Assembly: GCA_964371055.1 (NCBI GenBank)
Contig: CAYJLF010000011.1
Coordinates: forward strand, 1-64,000
Length of the DNA stretch: 64,000 nucleotides
Direction: 5' to 3'
DNA from: CAYJLF01 sp964371055
Lineage (GTDB): Bacteria; Eisenbacteria; RBG-16-71-46; CAIMUX01
The notes under the pieces are model-generated. The model was not told the DNA's origin. It ran no database searches and saw only the letters and a program-made list of their open reading frames with translations. Shown in pieces: positions 24,571-32,913 of this stretch. Positions within the stretch are counted from its first letter, which is position 1; the number at the start of each line of letters is the position of its first letter. Made by a program: the position numbers and the translations under genes.

Positions 24571-27390
24571 TCAGCGCGCGCTCGCGCCCGAGGGCGCGAG
24601 CAACCGCCACTCCGCCTCGACGTTCACCCTGGAGGCGCGGCGGCCCTTCACCCCTCCCGCGCCCGCGTAGGGGAAGATCCATCCGGCGCGAACCCCGAGC
24701 GGACCGGCACGGACCACCACCCGTCCGGCCAGCCAGGTACCGCGTCCGGGTAGACTGGCGTGCGCACCGGGGGCCCAGGTCGGCGCGAGCGCCAGGGTCT
24801 CTCGGTACGACGCGCACTGCAGCAAGCCGCAGCTCAGGTCCACGACGCGGCCGCTGAGCGCACTCCACAGGCCAACCCAGTCGGAGTTGGCGCGGGAATC
24901 GCGATCGGAAGCGCTGCGCACGGTGCGCTGCCCCCCCCACTCGCCCCCCCAGCGCCAGGTTCCGGGGGCTCGGAACAGTCCGAGCGGGCGGTCGATCATT
25001 CCCCGCCACCGCCACCGGCGGAGGCCGTTGTCGCGGATGCCCCCCAAAGGCTCCTCGACCGCGGCCAGCTTCGCACCGTGACGGCCGTAGGCCTCGACCC
25101 TGGCGTCGATCCTGGCCCGATTCCACTCTCCGTGAGCATTCAAGCGAACCTGCCGGGTACGAGTTCCCGCCTTGGTGATGGGATCGATCCGGGTGCCGCC
25201 AGACCCTTCGATCGACGCACGGACGCGGCGCGCGGACCATCCCCCACGCAGCCAGGCAACCTGTTGGTCGTCGAAGATGGCCTCCGAGTCGACGTCCCTG
25301 GGGCGCGTCCTCTCGAAGGACGAGACCGGACCGCGACACCCGGAGTCCCACCACAGCGATCCCGGACCCGTTCGCCATCGCGCCCCGCTCCATCGCGCCG
25401 CCGCGCGGAGTGGGCCTCCAGGGGCGGCGCAAACCTCGAGACCGGTCTCCCCACATCCGCCAGCGCGTCTAAGGTCCACCGACAGCGCCGGACTTCGACC
25501 CGAGACCCGCAACAGCGCCCCCAGTTGCGTTCCCCGGTCGCTGTGCACGATCCCGATCCAGCGATCTCGATCGCGGGCCGCCGCCAGCATCCGCCAGTTC
25601 GGTCGGCCGGGCGTGACCGCGACCGCGGCGAACGGCGCGCCTCCGCCGGTCGAGGGACTCACCAGGTCCGCCGCGTCGATCACGGGCCGGCTCGGTCCGA
25701 CCGAGAGCGCTTCGTCCGCGGACGACGCCAACCGGACCGGCCGGGCTCGCGCCACGACGCCACCCCCCCACCGCACCGGAACTCCGCCACGCCCGGTCGC
25801 GACGCGCCATCGGGCCGGGTCGCCGAACTCGAGCAGACCACGAACGTCGTCCGCGGACGAGACGTCGGCTCGCGAGAACTCGACCCTCGCCCTTCGGCCC
25901 GAGCCGGACCACGTGAGGCGCGCGTTCTCGCCCTGCCGCGTCGGGTGACCGAGCCGCATCCGCAGGGATCGCCGCCATCGAACGATGATGTCGCCTCGCT
26001 CCGAACGTTCCGGCCGGCGAGCCTCTTCGGAAGGAGGGAGCGCCACCCGCAGGATCGGCGCCGCCAGCACGAGGTCGCGCCGCACCGAGTCGGGAAGGGT
26101 GAGCGCGCCCAGCTGGTCCACCTGCGTAGCTCGGAGATGCCCGGCCAGCCGAAAGGCCCGCGCGGAGTCGATCCCCGCCAGCGAACGGAGGTCGTCCGTC
26201 CTGATCGCACGCACGAGAAGCGGCAGACGCGGTCGCAGGACCGGGACGCGTGGGCTCCGAACCGGGTCACGATCGATCCAGTCGGCGGGCCTCTCATCCA
26301 GGGAGTCGACCGCGCCCAGCAGCGAGTCGGTGGCGGCGATCGACAGCAGCGGCTCGCTCCCGAGCCAGAGCCCCCCGTCGTAGCGCTCATCCGACTCGGA
26401 GAGACCGAGCGAACTGAAGGTCTCGATGGGCGATACCATGATCGAGCAAGGGGCTGTGGAAACGCGCGCACCGATTGCCGTCTCACCCTTCGCCTCGCGG
26501 GGCACGCCCTGGTCCGCTTCGTGTAGTCGATTGGAGCGCCACGCCAGGCTGAGTCCCGGCGTGGCCGGGAGATCCGGAGCGACGGTCGCCAGCCACGCCA
26601 CCCCTTCCATCGGGCCGGACCCGACCGCGATCCAGGTTGCGTCGCCGCCCCGGGCGCCCCACTCACGCCCCACCGCGCACTTCCCGTCCAACGTCCAGGC
26701 GATCGCAGCCCGGGTGTCATCACGCGCCGGGTCACCCGTCCAGCATCGCGTCCCACTGAATGTCAGCCCCTGGCCCGCCTGCACGGCCACCGACGTCGTG
26801 ACCGCCGAACGGAGACCGAGGCGCCCGTCGTCGCCGGTCCGCCACGCATCGGCAAACCAGAGCTCGAAGCCGAGGCGCTGATCAGAGGTCGTCCTCCACC
26901 CGAGAGATCCCGTCCACCCGGCGAGCGGTCGCACGCCGGCCTCGTCCGACAGTGAACGCTCCGGGCGGGACTGCAGGAGCGATGAGGAGACGAGCAAACC
27001 AGCCGGAAGGCGGGCGCAGCACGTCACCTCCCACTCGGCGTACGCCCCGGCCCGCAGCCGGGCGCACGCAAACTCGATCTGACCGCCATCCAGCGCCGAT
27101 TCGACGGTGATCGCGTCGTACGCCACCTCATCGAACCCGAAGGGGGCGAGGTGCAGCATCCGACAACGCCACTGGGGCGGGGCGGGAAGAGGAAGCGGAC
27201 CGGGTCGTCCGAAGGCCGGACGGATCGGAAGGTCGAGCATCCGCATGCCCACGGGAATGTGCGCGGTCTGGTGCGCGCCGCCGGCGCGGATCTCGAATGC
27301 CGCGTGGGCACTGCTCGCCAGCGCGGCCACGAGGCCGAGCGCCACGCCGGTCCAAAAGCAGCGCCACGGATCAGTGACCCGTCGCGTCAT
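24571..27390 (-). CDS. large exported protein, probable outer-membrane barrel with a helix-hairpin-helix-like segment
   Basis: 939 residues. Signal peptide (CFWTGVALGLVAALASSAHA), a Trp-rich beta-strand region, a helical segment at about 410-455 (DDLRSLAGIDSARAFRLAGHLRATQVDQLGAL) reminiscent of a degenerate ComEA-type helix-hairpin-helix, then about 450 residues of alternating strands rich in Arg, Trp and Gly (for example GMIDRPLGLFRAPGTWRWGGEWGG) as in outer-membrane barrels. I do not recognise a family with certainty. ATG 27390 overlaps the stop of the preceding lamin-tail gene by four bases (ATGA), so the two proteins are made together and may form one surface complex. The amino-acid bias (Arg, Ala, Gly) follows the high GC. 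Confidence 0.62.
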   Translation of the reverse strand: MTRRVTDPWRCFWTGVALGLVAALASSAHAAFEIRAGGAHQTAHIPVGMRMLDLPIRPAFGRPGPLPLPAPPQWRCRMLHLAPFGFDEVAYDAITVESALDGGQIEFACARLRAGAYAEWEVTCCARLPAGLLVSSSLLQSRPERSLSDEAGVRPLAGWTGSLGWRTTSDQRLGFELWFADAWRTGDDGRLGLRSAVTTSVAVQAGQGLTFSGTRCWTGDPARDDTRAAIAWTLDGKCAVGREWGARGGDATWIAVGSGPMEGVAWLATVAPDLPATPGLSLAWRSNRLHEADQGVPREAKGETAIGARVSTAPCSIMVSPIETFSSLGLSESDERYDGGLWLGSEPLLSIAATDSLLGAVDSLDERPADWIDRDPVRSPRVPVLRPRLPLLVRAIRTDDLRSLAGIDSARAFRLAGHLRATQVDQLGALTLPDSVRRDLVLAAPILRVALPPSEEARRPERSERGDIIVRWRRSLRMRLGHPTRQGENARLTWSGSGRRARVEFSRADVSSADDVRGLLEFGDPARWRVATGRGGVPVRWGGGVVARARPVRLASSADEALSVGPSRPVIDAADLVSPSTGGGAPFAAVAVTPGRPNWRMLAAARDRDRWIGIVHSDRGTQLGALLRVSGRSPALSVDLRRAGGCGETGLEVCAAPGGPLRAAARWSGARWRTGPGSLWWDSGCRGPVSSFERTRPRDVDSEAIFDDQQVAWLRGGWSARRVRASIEGSGGTRIDPITKAGTRTRQVRLNAHGEWNRARIDARVEAYGRHGAKLAAVEEPLGGIRDNGLRRWRWRGMIDRPLGLFRAPGTWRWGGEWGGQRTVRSASDRDSRANSDWVGLWSALSGRVVDLSCGLLQCASYRETLALAPTWAPGAHASLPGRGTWLAGRVVVRAGPLGVRAGWIFPYAGAGGVKGRRASRVNVEAEWRLLAPSGASAR

Positions 27391-29147
27391 CGTCCGATGA
27401 CCATCGTCTCGCGGGCCACTCGGCGCTCGCCTTCGTCGCCGACGAGGACGGCCTCGACCACGACCACACCCGCGGAACAGAGCTCGCCGCGCGATGTGCG
27501 GCCGTCCCACCGCACGATGGTCCCGCCGGTTACACCCCGGCGGCCGGTGCGCCGCCAAAGCTCTTGTCCCCGCAGATCGCAGACCCGCACCCGCCAGGAC
27601 GCACCGCGCGGCCCGTCCGGAAGTCGCACCCAGACCCCTTCGGGGTTGCGCTCGAAGGAGACCCCCGCCGGGGCGAGTTCGTGTTCCTCCGGCGACGAGA
27701 GGGCCGGACGGCCGCTCCCCGACTCCGGGGCCGAACCGGGGGTCGCTGCGTCCGCCCCCCCGGCGATGGTCCAGGCATCGAGGCCGGCTCCCCCCGGAAT
27801 CCCCTGGAGGCGGACCCAGACCTCATCCACCTCCGTGTCGCCCCACGCAGCCCAGTCGGCGATCACTCCGCGTGGATCGCGCAGGAAGAGGGTGTCTGCC
27901 GCGCCGTCCTCTCCCGCCGTGTCGTTCAACGTCGGCCATCTTCCCTCCCACCGCAGGAAGCGCACGGTCTCGGCCGTAGGCGCCGCGTTCCCCCGCCGAC
28001 CCACCGCCGTCGAGTCCTTCGCCATCACGACGAAACGCCCCTCCTCAACCGCATCCTGGAGCGAGATAGTCACGCTGAGGCCGGACGCATCCTCGATGCT
28101 CCAGCCCGCGGGTTGCCATCCGTCCAGCGACCGCCCCCGAAGCTCGAACCACTCACACGCGTCGCCGCCGGGATGGGGCGAGACTTCGGAGAACGAGGCG
28201 GGTGGTTCGCCGGCCCACCGTCGCAGCGTGTCGACGTCGTTCGCCCGGGCGTCATCCCCATCGAACACGACACGGCCGATCCACTCCTGCAACGATCGGT
28301 TCGAACGCACCGGAAGGGTGGTGAGAAAACAGAGCGAGTCGCCCGCCGGCAGCGTCGCGGCGCGAAACTCCGGAGCGGGAAGCACCGACCGGCTGTCCGC
28401 GTAGAGCCTGACCCCCTGGAGTGAACACGGCTCGGTGCCGTGGTTGTGAAGCACCAGCGAGGCCTCGACCTCCTGGAGTCTCTCCTCCAGCGGGAGGAGG
28501 CGTCCTGCGCGCCAGTGCACCGCCAGATCCCGGGGCGGGACGTTGAGGAGGCCTGGAGTCGGATCGGCCGGGGCGAAGTCCGCGAGGTTGTCATCGGAAT
28601 CGTACCCGTCACGGTGGCGTGCCAGCGATTCCCCGGAAGGCGCGAGCGGCGAGGGATGACCCTCGAAGTATTCATGGAGCGTGTGTTCGCCCCAACCCAC
28701 TCGATCAAGCTGGAGACCGTCGAGGATCAAACGCACCGCATCGGGGCCGTTCTGCAATCCGCACAGCCCTGGCGCATGCGCCTCCCGTCCCCGATAGGGA
28801 CCGCCGACGACGAAGCTTCCCCCTGGTTCGATCCACGAGCCAGCGCGACCCTCCCAGAAGAGAGCCCAGCGGCCCGACGCCGATCCGTCCCCCGCTTCCA
28901 ACCGGATCCCCTGCAGCGGCACGGCGACCGGGCCGGTGTTCATGATCTCCACCCACTCGGCGCCCGCGTCGGGACCCGCGGGATCGTAGAGGACTTCATT
29001 GATGACCAACGCCGCCCTGATCGGAGAGGCCACGGATCCCGCCAGGGCGAAGCAGACGATCAGCGCGGCCAACGCAAGAACGGAGTGCGGACCCAACGCG
29101 TTCCCCGATCCCGGGCCTGTCTGTTCAGTGAGATCTGGCGCGCACAT
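27387..29147 (-). CDS. secreted protein with lamin-tail domains and C-terminal sorting-like module
   Basis: 586 residues. Hydrophobic export segment at about 23-45, an N-terminal lamin-tail domain (LVINEVLYDPAGPDAGAEWVEI ... GPDAVRLILDG), a second degenerate LTD around 315-440 (FSEVSPHPGGDACEWFELRG), and a C-terminal FlgD-like Ig module (RVRVCDLRGQELWRR ... IVRWDGRTSRGELCSAGVVVVEA). The layout suggests a cell-surface or secreted protein exported by a Por-like route. ATG 29147 has GGAGGTTACCC upstream. It is coupled to the downstream barrel protein through ATGA. The function is unknown. Confidence 0.72.
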   Translation of the reverse strand: MCAPDLTEQTGPGSGNALGPHSVLALAALIVCFALAGSVASPIRAALVINEVLYDPAGPDAGAEWVEIMNTGPVAVPLQGIRLEAGDGSASGRWALFWEGRAGSWIEPGGSFVVGGPYRGREAHAPGLCGLQNGPDAVRLILDGLQLDRVGWGEHTLHEYFEGHPSPLAPSGESLARHRDGYDSDDNLADFAPADPTPGLLNVPPRDLAVHWRAGRLLPLEERLQEVEASLVLHNHGTEPCSLQGVRLYADSRSVLPAPEFRAATLPAGDSLCFLTTLPVRSNRSLQEWIGRVVFDGDDARANDVDTLRRWAGEPPASFSEVSPHPGGDACEWFELRGRSLDGWQPAGWSIEDASGLSVTISLQDAVEEGRFVVMAKDSTAVGRRGNAAPTAETVRFLRWEGRWPTLNDTAGEDGAADTLFLRDPRGVIADWAAWGDTEVDEVWVRLQGIPGGAGLDAWTIAGGADAATPGSAPESGSGRPALSSPEEHELAPAGVSFERNPEGVWVRLPDGPRGASWRVRVCDLRGQELWRRTGRRGVTGGTIVRWDGRTSRGELCSAGVVVVEAVLVGDEGERRVARETMVIGR

Positions 29148-29316
29148 GGGTAACCTCCGGATCCCGGTGTTGTCCCTCCGACAGGGAAAACGAGGCAAGC
29201 CGGATTCATGCCGTCGAGGCAGGGGAATGGCGCGGGACCGCCGTGGTCGGCGGGATTGATGAGGGGCGGGACAGATCAGCCCAGGTGGAGGAAGGACCGG
29301 AGAGCTTCGATCCCGA

Positions 29317-31533
29317 TCAGGCGAGCCCTCGACGTCGCCGCAAGGCCCACTCGACCGAAAGCACAGTCACGAAGGAAACGAAAACGAGCCAGTGGTTCCA
29401 CAACTCCCACTCGCGCACTCGACCGACAGGGCGCACGGATGCGGGGAGATGCCGCAGGAGTTCGTCCAGTTCCGCCACCTCGTACATCCGGCCGCCGGTT
29501 CGACGCGAGAGCTGCCCGAGCATCTCCCGGTCCGGCCGGCTGCGGGAGTACTCCGGCCCCATCGACTCGACCCAGAATCGACTGGCGGCCGAGGCGCCCT
29601 GATCGGTCACATCGTCGCGGTGCGCCTGGGCAGCGACGAGATACTCGCCCGGGCTCAACGCCGGCAGGTCGGCCGTGTAGCGACCGGCCTCCGCACCGGA
29701 CTCCATTGCGGCCGCAAATGCCACCACCTCGGGCTGATCCGCCGGGCGGATCTCGAAACGCACGTCCGCCCCCGAAACCGGGACGTACGCTTCGTCCCAG
29801 AGCTCCGCCGTGACCGAGCCCGCTTCGCCGTTCTGGAAGACGCGTTTCCCCGGCAGGACGCGGAATCGCTCCCGGGCCACGGGCTCGGCGAGCCAGCGAA
29901 CGAGGCCGAGCATGAACTGCCCGTAGAGCTCGGAGGTTGGGGTCGCCCCGGTCGGGAGGAACTCCCAGCGCCAGGCCCCCCGCGCGTGCAACCACGCCGC
30001 CTTGCCTCGATCGCGATGGACCACCGCCAGGGCAGTGCCCACCGCGCCGCGTGGTCCCCTGTACTCCAGGAGCGCGCGCGCCTCGGGGCGGACCGCCATG
30101 GAGCCCCCGGCACGCTGGACGGGGGGGAGCGCGCCCCACTCTCGTGCCGTTTCGGCTGGATTCTCCCGGATCGCGGTGGCCGGGTGCCTCTGTCCCTCCA
30201 GCGTCAATTGCACCGGGAGCAGGGGCGGGACCCCGGGAGCATCGGCCGCGAGCACGCCCGGGAGAACCTCGCCGAACGCGCCGCTGTTGGCCCACCCGGC
30301 CGGCCCGGGCGGACCACCCAGCAGAAGGAGACCGCCACCTTCGCGCGCGAACCGCGAGAGGGCCTCCAGCGTCGCTGGCGGCGGCCCGCGGTGCTCGTAG
30401 CCCGTGAGAATCACCACCGCGTATTCCCGCAGCGCCGCGAGGCCTTCCGGCACGGGCGCCGGTCGACGTTCACCGTCAGACCAGTATTCGCCGGGCCGCG
30501 TCTGGACCAGGAAGGTGTAGGCGAGAGTCGTATCGGCGCCGAGCGTCCGGCGCAGGAAGGTGTAGTCCCAGTCGAGGCGACCGGCCAGCACGAGGACCCT
30601 GGTTCTGCGCTCGAGGATCTCGACCGCCACGCTTCGACCGTCATTCTCCGGAATCGAATCGCGAACGCCCGAAAGGACGACCTCGTAACGCACCAGGCCG
30701 GCCGCCGCCGGCCGCACCTCAAGTGCGACCTCTTGCTCCACGCCGGAATCGCCGATCAACGCCACCTCGCGCCGCGCCAGAACCTGGTCGCCGGACCGCA
30801 CCTCCAGCCTCGCTGTCTGTCCGCCCAGCCCCCAGGATGAGACGATGGCCCGCAATGGCAGCGGCTCTCCCGCGAATGCCGTCGGGTTCGTGCGCACGGC
30901 CCGGATCTCGGCATCGGTCACCGGCGCCCCCGAACCGACCGCGACCGTGAAAACCGGCACACCGACGGCGGAGGCGACCCGCACCGGATCCCGCCCCGCT
31001 GTGTTGATGCCGTCCGTCACCACGACGTAGCCGCCCACCGGCCGGGCATCGGCGCGACTCACCGCTTCTTCGAGGGCCGTGCCCAGGGCGGTTCCGCCCG
31101 CGGGCCGAATCAAACCGGACGAGTCGGCGCTCAGAGGGAGGAGCCGATCCGAGAAGGCGTACCAGTCGAGCCGAAAGCGACCGGCGCCATCCTCACGCAG
31201 GCGGCGTACCACCTCAGAGACCTGCGCCGCGCGACTGACTCCGGAACGGTCGGAGCCGGCCGGCAACGCCATGCTCGCCGAGTGATCGACCAGGATCGCA
31301 AGTCCGGGTCGCCCCCCTTCGTCGGTCGTCGCGGTGAGGATCGGCCTCGCCAGCGCGAACAGAAGGAGCCCGAACGCCGCCGCTCGCAGCGCCCAGAGCG
31401 ACCAACGGGCGGGGCGACTCAAGGGCGCGGCGATCCGGTAGTAGGCCCAGAATGCCAGGGCGAGGGCGGGAGCGAGAAGCAGAAGCCAGAGAGCGGGCCT
31501 CGTATCAAGGAAGTCGATGCTAGGCCCGATCAA
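29317..31533 (-). CDS. membrane-anchored VWA-domain protein (BatA-like)
   Basis: 738 residues. Two N-terminal membrane helices (about 10-30 and 42-62), then a von Willebrand factor A domain with MIDAS pattern LAILVDHSASMALP and VVVTDGINTAGRD, beta-rich middle, a glutamine-amidotransferase-like region (VVILTGYEHRGPPPATLEAL ... GGGLLLLGGPPGP), and a C-terminal membrane helix (WNHWLVFVSFVTVLSVEWAL). This layout is common for large VWA proteins next to MoxR/Bat modules, but no MoxR ATPase is in the window. Start is TTG 31533, because AAGGAGG sits five bases upstream and all ATG options lack such a site and add 16 or more unconserved residues. Confidence 0.8.
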   Translation of the reverse strand: MIGPSIDFLDTRPALWLLLLAPALALAFWAYYRIAAPLSRPARWSLWALRAAAFGLLLFALARPILTATTDEGGRPGLAILVDHSASMALPAGSDRSGVSRAAQVSEVVRRLREDGAGRFRLDWYAFSDRLLPLSADSSGLIRPAGGTALGTALEEAVSRADARPVGGYVVVTDGINTAGRDPVRVASAVGVPVFTVAVGSGAPVTDAEIRAVRTNPTAFAGEPLPLRAIVSSWGLGGQTARLEVRSGDQVLARREVALIGDSGVEQEVALEVRPAAAGLVRYEVVLSGVRDSIPENDGRSVAVEILERRTRVLVLAGRLDWDYTFLRRTLGADTTLAYTFLVQTRPGEYWSDGERRPAPVPEGLAALREYAVVILTGYEHRGPPPATLEALSRFAREGGGLLLLGGPPGPAGWANSGAFGEVLPGVLAADAPGVPPLLPVQLTLEGQRHPATAIRENPAETAREWGALPPVQRAGGSMAVRPEARALLEYRGPRGAVGTALAVVHRDRGKAAWLHARGAWRWEFLPTGATPTSELYGQFMLGLVRWLAEPVARERFRVLPGKRVFQNGEAGSVTAELWDEAYVPVSGADVRFEIRPADQPEVVAFAAAMESGAEAGRYTADLPALSPGEYLVAAQAHRDDVTDQGASAASRFWVESMGPEYSRSRPDREMLGQLSRRTGGRMYEVAELDELLRHLPASVRPVGRVREWELWNHWLVFVSFVTVLSVEWALRRRRGLA

Positions 31534-31812
31534 GAGTCCTCCTTCCCGCCGCCGTGATGCCGTCGGGTCTCCGCCGCGCATCGACCGATCAACCCGTCCC
31601 GGGCTGAACCGGTTCCCGCCCGGGCCGTTTCGGGTGCCCTCGGGCGTTCCGGTCAGGGTAGAGGGGAATGGAATCACGTTCGCCGGCCCCGGCACAACCT
31701 CCAAGCGAACGACGACGCCGCGCCCAGGTCCGAATCCGCACCTATCCCGATCTGCTTGAAGCAGCGCGGTGAAGTACCCGGTCGAACGCGGCCGGCCGGA
31801 CTTCTCCACCCC

Positions 31813-32886
31813 CTACGAGGGGGCGCCGGGTTTCTCGGTCGCGGCGTCGGGAGCGTCGCCTTCTCGGCCGGGAACGGCGCCGGCCCGATGCCCCAGGAGA
31901 AGGCCCCACCCGCGACGGTAGACCGCCGTGCCGCCAACCGAGGGGCGACTGAAGTTGATCCGACCGATCAGAAGCACGTGGACCAGCCCGGCGCCGAACA
32001 GCAGGGAGAGCCCACGGTCGATCCATCGATAGACCTGCGGCTCCCCTCGACCGGTGCCAAGCAACAAGAGCGCGATCGCGGTGAGCCCCGCGATGGCGAG
32101 GCCGGTCATCTTGCCGAAGGGAGTCGGCTGGATCCAGATCTCCCCTTTGGTCAGGTAGAGCGCGCCACTGCCAACGAGGAGCAGCAGGTAGCGGGCCACG
32201 ACCAGTCCCCCCGTGAGCCATGAGAGGACTCCACCGAACGCCAGCGCGAGCAGCACGCCGAGATGGAACAGGATGTCCCCGAAGGGATCGAGGACGAATC
32301 CGAGCTTGCTCTCCTCGCCCAGGCGGCGGGCCACCACACCGTCGGCGATGTCAGTCAGCCCCAGAAGCGCGTAGAGCGCCAGCGCCGCCGCCCACTGCCG
32401 CAGCCAGAGCAGATAGAGCAACAGCGGGAGAAACGAGATCCGGAGCAGGCTCAGCACGTTGGCCCAGCCGAGGCGGCGGAGCGGGCGGCCGTCGAGGTGT
32501 TCGAGGAAACCGGAGTTCAAGAGCAGAAGCGAGATGAGCCCCGAGATCCAGAGCAACTGGATCGCGAGGAAGTACGGAGCCGCGAAGAGGCGGAGCAGCA
32601 GCCAGAGGACGAGGCCCAGCAGGAATGCCACCGACGAAATCGCGTAGCCGGTGTGCACGATCGAGAGAATGACTCCCGGGCCGCCCGGTTCCGCGGGTGA
32701 AACCGGTCTCCAAGCGTACCAAGGCCAGTAGGCCCAGCCGAGGGCATGCCGTACGCGCTCGCGACGCCTGGTCTCCGGCTCGGCTCCCCGCCGGGCCGTG
32801 GTTCCCCGACCCCGTGACGGAGAGGAGGCGGGGCCGATCCCTCCCCGTGGAGGGCCGGCCCCGTTCCGTTTCGCGTCTCGATCCAT
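31813..32886 (-). CDS. CDP-alcohol phosphotransferase family membrane protein
   Basis: 357 residues with about eight hydrophobic segments between 70 and 320. The CDP-alcohol signature D-G-x2-A-R-x8-G-x3-D-x3-D is intact in IADGVVARRLGEESKLG and the adjoining FVLDPFGD. Enzymes of this family join a CDP-linked lipid or alcohol to another alcohol; the acceptor is not readable. The Arg/Pro-rich N-terminal 45 residues are unusual and may be overcalled. It starts 27 bp after the ppdK stop, so it is likely on the ppdK transcript. Confidence 0.82.
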   Translation of the reverse strand: MDRDAKRNGAGPPRGGIGPASSPSRGRGTTARRGAEPETRRRERVRHALGWAYWPWYAWRPVSPAEPGGPGVILSIVHTGYAISSVAFLLGLVLWLLLRLFAAPYFLAIQLLWISGLISLLLLNSGFLEHLDGRPLRRLGWANVLSLLRISFLPLLLYLLWLRQWAAALALYALLGLTDIADGVVARRLGEESKLGFVLDPFGDILFHLGVLLALAFGGVLSWLTGGLVVARYLLLLVGSGALYLTKGEIWIQPTPFGKMTGLAIAGLTAIALLLLGTGRGEPQVYRWIDRGLSLLFGAGLVHVLLIGRINFSRPSVGGTAVYRRGWGLLLGHRAGAVPGREGDAPDAATEKPGAPS

Positions 32887-32913
32887 GGCGCCCCCCCGCG
32901 CCGGAGGGCTCGG

